DNA from: Anaerolineaceae bacterium | Lineage (GTDB): Bacteria; Chloroflexota; Anaerolineae; Anaerolineales; Villigracilaceae | Direction of reading: 5' to 3' | Assembly: GCA_009885445.1 (NCBI GenBank) | Contig: VFKQ01000361.1 | Location: forward strand, 1 to 8,749 | DNA length: 8,749 bases | In this document: positions 1 through 6,160 of the stretch, piece after piece | How positions within the stretch are numbered: the first letter of the stretch is position 1 | How the letters are laid out: the number at the start of each line of letters is the position of its first letter | Notes under the pieces: generated by a model | What the model was told of the DNA's origin: nothing | Seen by the model: only the letters and a program-made list of their open reading frames with translations | Databases searched by the model: none | Program-made: the position numbers and the translations under genes

Positions 1-432
1 GAGGCGCGCGGAACCGCCGTCAGCGTGTTGGCGGATAGTTTAGGGCGAGCCGTCAAAAGTCAGAAAGAGGCGTTGAAGAGGGGCGACTTATGCCTCGTCT
101 CGCCGTATAGTCCCAACGCAGGATTCTCCGTCGGCGCGGCGATGGGTCGCAATCGTTTGATTTATACGTTGGCAGATTATGCAATTGTTGTCGCATCGGA
201 CTCAGAGACAGGCGGTACATGGGCGGGCGCAACCGAAGCGTTGAAAAATAACTGGCTTCCCGTTTTTGTGTTGGAACATGACGCGATGCCCGCTGGAAAT
301 AAATTGCTATTGCAAAAAGGCGCGCTTCCCTTTCCGCATCCTTTCAAAGACGCGCCAGTCAAATTGCCCGCATGGTTGAAAGAGAAAGCCGCGAGTTTGC
401 CCGCCATGTCCAACCAGCTGAATTTATTTTAA
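1..432 (+). CDS. DprA/Smf-like DNA-processing protein, 3' part (5' end outside window)
   Basis: Partial gene: the frame is open to base 1, so the GTG at 25 is probably internal; 143 residues are visible. The visible part is the C-terminal half of a DprA/Smf Rossmann fold. Counting from the first codon, GRNRLIYTLAD (49-59) matches the RNRxIxxLSD motif, AIVVAS (61-66) the following beta strand, GGTWAGA (71-77) stands where classical DprA has SGSLxTA, and GNKLLLQKGA (99-108) matches the closing GxNxLIxxGA motif. Known for the family: DprA binds single-stranded DNA and loads RecA in transformation. Stand-alone relatives are common and often of unknown role; the TWAGA variant suggests this is one of those rather than the housekeeping copy (inference). 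There is no C-terminal winged-helix domain; the protein ends SNQLNLF, which resembles a beta sliding-clamp-binding peptide. The TAA is followed immediately by the next gene's ATG. Family assignment is fairly sure, role is not. Confidence 0.8.
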   Translation, partial: EARGTAVSVLADSLGRAVKSQKEALKRGDLCLVSPYSPNAGFSVGAAMGRNRLIYTLADYAIVVASDSETGGTWAGATEALKNNWLPVFVLEHDAMPAGNKLLLQKGALPFPHPFKDAPVKLPAWLKEKAASLPAMSNQLNLF

Positions 433-1536
433 ATGTCCACTTACCCCGATTACGTTTACCAAACACTAGCCCGCGCCCGCGAAGAGGGGCAGTGGTATTG
501 CGGACAGTCCGATGGCGCCGCGCTGTGTTTTGATATGCTGGCGCTGTTTCCCGATTGCGTAGAGGCGCAAGAGTTGATTTACGAACTCTTCTGTGATGAA
601 TGGACGATTCACGATAACCGCGTGGCGTTGCAACAAAACATCGAGGAATGGGATGACCGTCCCTGGCAACAGCGGCGCAGGCTGGCGCTTTCGTATCGCT
701 TTATGGGCAGGTGGGACGGGAAGCATGAGATGATGCTGGAAAGAGGCGGCCCGCAGGATGTGCGCAAGATTCTGGCTGACGGCAAAATGGAATTGCTGGG
801 CGCTTATTGTCTTGGCGACGAAGAATGCACCAATTATGCCTGGTCCATATTTTCGGATGCCATTGGCAAAACGAACGACCCACGCGCAACTCTATTTTGG
901 ATTGGCTGGCAATATGCCGACCTTGGTTTTTTTGCCGATGCGGCCGAAGCGCTGGGAGAGTTGTGCTCACGATTCAATGATCAGCGGGCGAGAAGGTTGC
1001 TTGCCGAAGTCATCTGGTGGCGCGATAACGCCGCGCGCATCCCGTGGATTCCGCCCGCCGGAGACGGCTCGCGCTATGACCGTATGATGCAAGTGATTGA
1101 CCCAACCGCACCGAAAACCCATGACTACATTCGCGAAGCGCGCAATGAAAATCAAAAAGAGCGTATCGCGCCGTATCGCCCAAGTATCGACAAACAGTTG
1201 GCGAATCTTTTTGAGCAGTCGCTTCCCCGCGAAAACGATTTGCCGAACGTCCCCATTGTGGATTGGAGTTTTCTGGATAAAGATGACGGCCAACCCGGCG
1301 AACTGCCTGAGTGGGCAAAGCGACAAATCAAACGTCTTGAAAGACACATGGACGATGAAGACACCAGGGAAATGGCCGGGGAGATAATTCATGCCCATCA
1401 ATGGACACGTAATATCCCGCCTCCATCATCGCCGAAACGATACGACCCCAATGCGCCCCCTTTTGATGCGCGCGACTTCCTTGGTAACATGGACGAAGAA
1501 GATACAGACGAAGAAGACCTGGATGGGAGTAACTAA
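433..1536 (+). CDS. Unrecognised 367-aa helical (TPR-like) protein with acidic tail
   Basis: I do not recognise a named family. The ATG follows the upstream TAA with no intervening base, and no Shine-Dalgarno sequence lies before it, so translation probably depends on ribosomes finishing the DprA-like gene. The protein is soluble, with no signal peptide or membrane segment. Two stretches look like TPR-type helical pairs: residues 28-56 (around ALCFDMLALFPDCVEAQEL) and 150-196 (around WQYADLGFFADAAEALGEL). It is rich in Trp and Arg/Glu. A charged middle region (228-310) is followed by a Pro-rich stretch (329-343) and a strongly acidic end (DEEDTDEEDLDGSN). TPR-like scaffolds usually bind proteins; the acidic tail could mimic nucleic acid or bind basic partners, but that is speculation. 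Reading frame, codon use and coupling make it a credible real gene; the function is unknown. Confidence 0.8.
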   Translation: MSTYPDYVYQTLARAREEGQWYCGQSDGAALCFDMLALFPDCVEAQELIYELFCDEWTIHDNRVALQQNIEEWDDRPWQQRRRLALSYRFMGRWDGKHEMMLERGGPQDVRKILADGKMELLGAYCLGDEECTNYAWSIFSDAIGKTNDPRATLFWIGWQYADLGFFADAAEALGELCSRFNDQRARRLLAEVIWWRDNAARIPWIPPAGDGSRYDRMMQVIDPTAPKTHDYIREARNENQKERIAPYRPSIDKQLANLFEQSLPRENDLPNVPIVDWSFLDKDDGQPGELPEWAKRQIKRLERHMDDEDTREMAGEIIHAHQWTRNIPPPSSPKRYDPNAPPFDARDFLGNMDEEDTDEEDLDGSN

Positions 1537-1658
1537 AGGTGAAGTGATTTATCCAAATATCCAGACCCCGTATCAGACAGGATAACCCCGACTTTATTTA
1601 AACAAAACCCCGGCGCGTCAACATTGTTTATGCAAACCGTGTCAGAGACTCGGCGTAA

Positions 1659-1722
1659 AGACTTCGGAAATCTCCCTGGATGCGCCTAAAACGGAGATGC
1701 CTCTTAAAGATTTTCGAAGTCT
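1659..1722. repeat. Imperfect inverted repeat, 15-bp arms, between convergent genes
   Basis: AGACTTCGGAAATCT (1659-1673) and AGATTTTCGAAGTCT (1708-1722) are inverse complements with one mismatch, separated by 34 bases. An alternative inner 6-bp stem is ATCTCC (1670-1675) with GGAGAT (1692-1697). It lies in the 248-bp gap between the TPR-like gene (plus) and the last ABC gene (minus). No T-run follows either arm, so it is not a standard intrinsic terminator. It could be an extragenic palindrome that protects the 3' ends of both transcripts or a dispersed repeat. The rest of the gap shows three ACCCCG copies (1565, 1585, 1607) and nothing else I can name. Confidence 0.6.
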
Positions 1723-1784
1723 GAATCGGGGACAACCTTTGCGTGCACACGTCTGTTTAGATTTACAAACGAACCCCAAAAGGT

Positions 1785-3575
1785 TTATCCCTGAAACCCC
1801 GTCTTATACAACTCGAAATATTTCCCGCGCTTCGCCAGCAGTTCAGCGTGATTCCCCTGCTCGACAACTTTCCCGCCCTCGATGACCACAATCCGATTCG
1901 CATTCGTAATAGTGGACAAACGATGCGCGATAACGAAGGAAGTGCGTCCCTTCAACAAACGCGCCAGCGCAGACTGAATCACCTGCTCGGTTTGCGTGTC
2001 CACCGAGGAGGTGGCTTCGTCGAGAATCAAAATGCGCGGGTCGGCGAGCAGGGCGCGGGCGAAGGAGATTAATTGTCGCTGGCCTACTGAGAGCAGGGCG
2101 CCGCCCTCTTCCACTGAAGTGTCGTAGCCGTTGCGCAGTTGCGAAATAAAATCGTGCGCGCCCACGGCTTGCGCGGCGGCGATGATGTCGACGTCGCTGG
2201 CGTCGAGGCGGCCAAACAAAATATTTTCTTTCACGGTGCCATTAAATAGAAAGGGGTCTTGTAACACCATGCCCATCTGTTTGCGCAGAGATTGCTGAGT
2301 CACCGTGCGCAGGTTAACGCCGTCGACGAGCAACCCGCCCGAGGTGGGGTCGTGGAAGCGGGCCACCAACTTAACCAGAGTCGTCTTCCCGGCGCCCGTC
2401 TCGCCAACGATGGCAACCGTCTCACCGGCGCGGATATCCAAATTAATTTCGCTGAGTATTAAAGTGGTGTCATCTGAATAATGGAACGACACGCCCTCGA
2501 AGCGGACGTCGCCACGAATGGTCGGCAACTCGCCCGCGCCCGCTTCGTCGCGGACTTCGATGGGGGTCTCCAACAATTGCAGGATGCGCTCGCTTCCGGC
2601 CATCATGGATTGCAACGTGTCGAAGCGGCGCGAGAGATCGCGGATGGGTTCAAAGAAGCGATCAATGTAAAGCACGAACGCGACCAACACGCCGGCAGTA
2701 ATTTGCTCGCCGAGCACAGCGGTGCCGCCGACCCACACCACGAGCGCAGTTGCGACCGCGCCGAGCAAATCGACAACGGGAGGAAATGCGGACGCTACTT
2801 TCGCGGCGTCGAGGCTGACGTTGAGATGATATTGATTTACGTTCTCATGGAAGTTGTCGTAGTTATGGCGCTCACGGCTGAAGGCTTGCACCACGCGCAC
2901 GCCGTTGATATTTTCTGCGAGCACCGAGTTGACCCATGAAATTGCGGAACGCACCTTGCGATAATTTTTTCGCGCCAGGTTGCGAAAGGCTCTTGTCGCC
3001 CAGACCATTAATGGAACGACGGCGAAAGTGAGCAGGGAAAGTTTTAAGTTAAGCGCCAGCATGGCAATCAGAATGCCGACGATGGTGAAAATGTTGCGCA
3101 CAATCGCCAGCGCGGCCCAGGTGATGAATTCACGCAGTGTGCCCACGTCGTTGATCACGCGCGTGATGGCGCGGCCCACGCTGAAGCGCGAATAAAAACC
3201 AAGCGACAGGTTTTGCAGATGCTCGAACATTTTCATGCGCACGTCCAGCAAAACATGTTGCCCGACGCGCGACATGATGGTGACACGATAATAATTTGTG
3301 CCCCACTGAATCAGCGCGACGACGAGATACAGCAAAACCGTGTTGCGCAAAACAAGCTCATCGCCTTTGGCGAGGCCGTCATCGAGGGCGACCTTGACGA
3401 AGTACGGCCCGGTCACCGCGGCGGCGGTGGAGATGGTCATCAGCACGAGTGCGAGAATCCCCTGACGCATATACGGCCCGAGGAAGGGCAACATCTTACG
3501 CGCCACTTGCGGGTCGTAGCCCTTGTCGAGGGATTCTTCAGCTTGTAGAACGTAGGCGGGAGGGGTAATTGTCAT
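1785..3575 (-). CDS. ABC exporter half-transporter with LSVGQ signature (subunit with catalytic Glu)
   Basis: A 596-aa type IV (B-family) ABC exporter half: six-helix transmembrane domain (about 38-325) fused to an ATPase domain (about 350-596), the usual length. ATPase motifs: A-loop Tyr366, Walker A GETGAGKTT (391-399), Q-loop Gln439, signature LSVGQ (495-499) instead of LSGGQ, Walker B ILILDE with catalytic Glu520, D-loop SSVD (523-526), switch His551. The segment before the signature (SVEEGGAL) also departs from the usual VGExG form seen in the partner. It is the third gene of the minus-strand operon and probably pairs with the 600-aa half: its Glu520 with the partner's LSGGQ makes the active ATP site, and its LSVGQ faces the partner's defective Walker B. 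Substrate cannot be told; the family exports drugs, lipids or peptides across the inner membrane. The ATG at 3575 has no Shine-Dalgarno sequence and follows a hairpin. Confidence 0.93.
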   Translation of the reverse strand: MTITPPAYVLQAEESLDKGYDPQVARKMLPFLGPYMRQGILALVLMTISTAAAVTGPYFVKVALDDGLAKGDELVLRNTVLLYLVVALIQWGTNYYRVTIMSRVGQHVLLDVRMKMFEHLQNLSLGFYSRFSVGRAITRVINDVGTLREFITWAALAIVRNIFTIVGILIAMLALNLKLSLLTFAVVPLMVWATRAFRNLARKNYRKVRSAISWVNSVLAENINGVRVVQAFSRERHNYDNFHENVNQYHLNVSLDAAKVASAFPPVVDLLGAVATALVVWVGGTAVLGEQITAGVLVAFVLYIDRFFEPIRDLSRRFDTLQSMMAGSERILQLLETPIEVRDEAGAGELPTIRGDVRFEGVSFHYSDDTTLILSEINLDIRAGETVAIVGETGAGKTTLVKLVARFHDPTSGGLLVDGVNLRTVTQQSLRKQMGMVLQDPFLFNGTVKENILFGRLDASDVDIIAAAQAVGAHDFISQLRNGYDTSVEEGGALLSVGQRQLISFARALLADPRILILDEATSSVDTQTEQVIQSALARLLKGRTSFVIAHRLSTITNANRIVVIEGGKVVEQGNHAELLAKRGKYFELYKTGFQG

Positions 3576-3586
3576 TTAGTTTTTTA

Positions 3587-3619
3587 GTTGGATAGCTGGG
3601 CGATTGAAATCGCACCAAC
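3587..3619 (-). promoter_or_regulatory. Hairpin just upstream of the last ABC gene's start
   Basis: On the minus-strand transcript, GTTGG (3619-3615) pairs with CCAAC (3591-3587), and inside it GCGATT (3613-3608) pairs with AATCGC (3605-3600). The structure ends 11 bases before the ATG at 3575 and is followed by an A-rich stretch with no Shine-Dalgarno motif. It could limit or time translation of the downstream ABC half, or merely be part of the adjacent repeat cluster. Pairing is visible; the role is inferred. Confidence 0.4.
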
Positions 3620-3622
3620 CAT

Positions 3623-3675
3623 TACGAAGTCCGCCTGCGCGGACTATGCATCAGCCGACGGAGGTCGGCTTCGTA
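3623..3675. repeat. Composite palindrome: two hairpins inside an outer stem
   Basis: Two perfect 7-bp stems with 4-base loops stand side by side: AGTCCGC-CTGC-GCGGACT (3628-3645) and AGCCGAC-GGAG-GTCGGCT (3653-3670). They are bracketed by an outer inverted pair, TACGAAG (3623-3629) and CTTCGTA (3669-3675), overlapping the inner stems by two bases at each side, so the whole can fold as a three-way junction. Palindromes of the GAAGTCCGC..GCGGACT type are, from memory, dispersed extragenic repeats in some Chloroflexota and cyanobacteria. The element straddles the 3' end of the small membrane protein gene, supplying its last codons and stop, and lies inside the ABC operon, where it may affect mRNA stability between cistrons. 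Confidence 0.7.
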
Positions 3676-4133
3676 GTTGTAGTGGCGACTTCAGTCACCG
3701 ATTGTCGCGCCAGACGCCGCGCCAGAAATTTTGCGCCAATTCTTCCAAAAATAGAAGTGAACAGCATCGCCAGCAAGGTAAGGCCGAACAACGCCCAATT
3801 CATGTCGAGGGCGAATATAAGCCAAATCGCCGCAAGCGAAATAATAAATCCGGCCAGCGCGCCGATTAATTTTCCGCGCCGCGCAACTTCTTGCGCCGTT
3901 CTTTCTGCGGATGCCAGCCAATATGCGCAATATGCGCCAGCCAGCGCACACGGAATCGCGGAATAAGTTACCGAAAGGAGGCCAATGCTTCCAAATATGT
4001 ATAAGCCCATGGATGAAAAGATTTTTGTTCCAAAAGTGAGCAAAGCTACAGTTAATGAGAAAAATAAACTGCCGAAGACGGAAAATATTGCGCCCATCAA
4101 CAAGCCATACAAAGTGAACAAAAGTTTACCCAT
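3651..4133 (-). CDS. Small four-helix membrane protein embedded in ABC operon
   Basis: 160 residues, unrecognised. Hydrophobic segments at about 5-34, 42-75, 88-109 and 112-131 suggest four membrane helices, with a basic cytoplasmic-type loop at 78-88 (RTAQEVARRGK) and a basic stretch (RRLAR) after the last helix. The start is firm: an AAGGAG lies 8 bases upstream, inside the preceding ABC gene, and the ATG overlaps that gene's stop as TAATG, so the two are translationally coupled. Placement between two exporter halves suggests an accessory subunit, assembly factor or immunity-like partner of the transporter; this is inference only. The last residues (TKPTSVG) and the TGA are encoded by a palindromic repeat, so the C-terminus may be a recent extension and dispensable. 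Confidence 0.8.
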   Translation of the reverse strand: MGKLLFTLYGLLMGAIFSVFGSLFFSLTVALLTFGTKIFSSMGLYIFGSIGLLSVTYSAIPCALAGAYCAYWLASAERTAQEVARRGKLIGALAGFIISLAAIWLIFALDMNWALFGLTLLAMLFTSIFGRIGAKFLARRLARQSVTEVATTTTKPTSVG

Positions 4134-5935
4134 TACAACTGCTCCTTATCCAAATGCTCTTGCATCGGCGCAATATGTCCCAACTCTGTCATCTCTTCCG
4201 AAAAACGTTCATGCCCCTGCAACTGCAAATCATGGATTTGGCGATACAGCCCGCCTTCTTTCAGCAACTCTTTGTGCGTACCACGCTGGACGATGCGGCC
4301 CTTGTCCATGACGAGGATTATGTCGGCGCGGCGCACGGTGGAGAGGCGGTGCGCGATAACGAAGGTTGTGCGCCCTTCCATCAATGAGTCCAACGCAGAT
4401 TGAATCAATTTCTCGGTCTGCGTATCCACCGAGGAGGTCGAGTCGTCCAAAATCAAAATGCGCGGGTCCATCAACAACGCGCGCGCAATCGCCACGCGCT
4501 GACGTTGTCCGCCAGAAAGGGTGATGCCGCGCTCGCCGACGACAGTTTCGTAGCCCTCGGTCAGGCCGCGGATGAACTCGTCCGCTTGGGCGGCGCGGGC
4601 GGCGGCGAAAATTTCATCGTCGCTGGCCGTGGGCCGTCCGTAGGCGATGTTGGCTTTGATGCTATCCGAGAATAACAGCGACGTTTGCAAAACGATTCCA
4701 ATCTGTTTGCGCAATGTGACCAAATCCAACTCGCGCACGTCGCGCCCGTCCACGAGCACGCGGCCAGCCGAGACATCGTAAAAGCGCGGAATCAAATTAA
4801 CCAGCGACGTCTTCCCCGAGCCGGTTTGCCCCATCAAGGCGACGATGCGATTCGGCTCGACCGTGAAGCGGATGCCCTCCAGCGCGGCAATTTTCTCGTC
4901 TTTGTAATTTAGCGCCACCTCTTCAAATTCCACTTCGCCGCGCAGTTGACCCAAAGGTTGGGCTTCGCGCGGAGATTGAATCTCGGGCACATGCTCGAGT
5001 ATTTCAAAGACGCGTTGCGCGCCCGCAGTCGCTTCGCCCGCCGCGTTGACGAGTTGAGTCAATTGTTGCGCGGGCGCGCCAAGGAGCAGGATGTATGAAT
5101 TGAAGGCGACCAACTGTCCGAGCGTGATTTCACCGGCCAGCATCATGCGTCCGCCGAACCACAGAATTAACATGGTGCCGAGCGCGATCAGGAAGTTGGA
5201 CGTGGGTAGGATTTTGGCCCACTCGTCTACTACTTTGACCCAATGTCGGAAGACTACTTGATTCGCGGACTCAAAGCGTTTCATCTCGTAAGGCTCGCGC
5301 GCAAAAGCGCGCACAACCTGTACGCCGCTGACATTTTCCTGCAAGCGATTCGAGACCTCCCCCACTGCGGTGTCTACGGCGAAGAATAGTCCGCCAATGC
5401 GTGTGCCGAATTCAATGGTGATGGCCACCAGTGGAATCATCGGCAACAACGCAATCCAGGCGAGTTGCAAATTTGCAACCGCCATCAAATAGACGATGCC
5501 CAGCGTGAGCAAAATAAATTGTGCGGTCTCAATGATGGCCGAGCCGGCAAAACGCTCAATGGCACGCACGTCTTCGATGCAACGCGAGATGAGTTGTCCG
5601 CTTTGGGAGTGGTCGTGGTAGGAGAAGGATTGATGTTGAATGTGATCGTAGAGTCTGTTGCGCAGGTCGTAGCCAATGCGCGCGGCGATCCACTCAGACA
5701 GGTAGCGCTGAAACAGATTCAGAATCGCTGAACCCAGCCCGAGCGCGAAAAGAACGAGGGCGGAGCGGCTGAGCGAAGCGCTGTCTCCTGCTATGAGTCC
5801 CTGATCCACTACATTGCTGATGACGCGCGGCACGGCCAGCAAGATGCCGGTCAACGTGAGCAGGAGCGCCATGTTGAGCAGTAGATGCCACAAGTAGGGG
5901 CGGATGAAAACGCCTAAGCGAAGGAGTGGTTTCAT
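4133..5935 (-). CDS. ABC exporter half-transporter with degenerate Walker B (Asp for catalytic Glu)
   Basis: A 600-aa ABC exporter half, first gene of the operon. The transmembrane domain spans about 10-300, the ATPase domain about 330-575, followed by a hydrophilic tail of some 25 residues. Motifs: A-loop Tyr344, Walker A GQTGSGKTS (369-377), Q-loop Gln417, VGERG (466-470), canonical LSGGQ (473-477), Walker B ILILDD with Asp498 where the catalytic Glu should be, D-loop SSVD (501-504), switch His529. In known heterodimeric exporters (TM287/288, BmrCD, LmrCD) one subunit carries just this Glu-to-Asp change and forms the non-hydrolysing site, so the protein very likely works only with the 596-aa partner. 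Substrate unknown. The ATG at 5935 has no Shine-Dalgarno sequence; no convincing promoter is visible. Confidence 0.93.
   Translation of the reverse strand: MKPLLRLGVFIRPYLWHLLLNMALLLTLTGILLAVPRVISNVVDQGLIAGDSASLSRSALVLFALGLGSAILNLFQRYLSEWIAARIGYDLRNRLYDHIQHQSFSYHDHSQSGQLISRCIEDVRAIERFAGSAIIETAQFILLTLGIVYLMAVANLQLAWIALLPMIPLVAITIEFGTRIGGLFFAVDTAVGEVSNRLQENVSGVQVVRAFAREPYEMKRFESANQVVFRHWVKVVDEWAKILPTSNFLIALGTMLILWFGGRMMLAGEITLGQLVAFNSYILLLGAPAQQLTQLVNAAGEATAGAQRVFEILEHVPEIQSPREAQPLGQLRGEVEFEEVALNYKDEKIAALEGIRFTVEPNRIVALMGQTGSGKTSLVNLIPRFYDVSAGRVLVDGRDVRELDLVTLRKQIGIVLQTSLLFSDSIKANIAYGRPTASDDEIFAAARAAQADEFIRGLTEGYETVVGERGITLSGGQRQRVAIARALLMDPRILILDDSTSSVDTQTEKLIQSALDSLMEGRTTFVIAHRLSTVRRADIILVMDKGRIVQRGTHKELLKEGGLYRQIHDLQLQGHERFSEEMTELGHIAPMQEHLDKEQL
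4142..4147 (-). promoter_or_regulatory. Shine-Dalgarno AAGGAG for the small membrane protein
   Basis: AAGGAG on the minus strand sits within the last codons of the 600-aa ABC half, 8 bases before the ATG at 4133. It fixes the start of the small membrane protein and contrasts with the two ABC genes, which lack such a site. Confidence 0.75.
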
Positions 5936-5972
5936 TTGTTTGAGGTGAATAGAAAAAGTGGGGAAGTTGGAT

Positions 5973-5997
5973 GATATTGGCTATATGCAGATATTGG
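5973..5997. repeat. Short direct repeat upstream of ABC operon
   Basis: GATATTGG occurs at 5973-5980 and again at 5990-5997, 17 bases apart start to start, 38-62 bases upstream of the ABC operon's first ATG. Spacing of about one and a half helical turns and the position near the likely promoter make it a possible regulator site, but eight-base repeats also arise by chance. Confidence 0.3.
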
Positions 5998-6013
5998 TTG
6001 AAAACTATTTTTA

Positions 6014-6101
6014 ACCAGCGATGAACAAATATAAACAGGATTTCAAGACAGTGTAGCGAGCGCTTTTCAAAAATCTATGTTTATCTCCGTGCATCTCTGG
6101 T
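6014..6101. repeat. Large degenerate inverted repeat (arms about 30 bp)
   Basis: The arm starting ACCAGCGATGAAC (6014-6043) is about three-quarters identical to the inverse complement of 6070-6101, which reads ACCAGAGATGCAC; both share ATAAACA further in. The arms are separated by 26 bases that contain AGCGCT. It resembles the dispersed ACCACAGATGAACACAGATAAACACGG-type intergenic repeat, recalled from memory, facing its own inverse copy. It fills most of the 225-bp gap between the synthase stop (6161) and the ABC operon start (5935). It could form the 3' end structure of the synthase transcript; no T-run supports an intrinsic terminator. Confidence 0.6.
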
Positions 6102-6160
6102 GAATTTCAACTTATTAAACAGTCTCCAAAGGGCGCTAACGCAGAGTCGCTACTACTTTT

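Noticed and set aside
967..1401. 144-aa open frame on the minus strand opposite the TPR-like gene
   Set aside because: Overlaps wholly with a longer frame coupled to the DprA-like gene; composition is that of a shadow frame and no motif or ribosome site supports it.
1772..1785. AACC/GGTT stem at the end of the 596-aa ABC gene as a terminator
   Set aside because: Only four base pairs, overlaps the stop codon, and no T-run follows.
2481..3548. Several plus-strand open frames opposite the 596-aa ABC half
   Set aside because: The minus-strand frame carries all ABC motifs; the opposing frames are rich in His, Arg and Glu as expected of antisense shadows.
3604..3966. 120-aa plus-strand frame opposite the small membrane protein
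   Set aside because: The minus frame has AAGGAG, stop-start overlap and clear membrane helices; the plus frame begins in the palindromic spacer and has no ribosome site.
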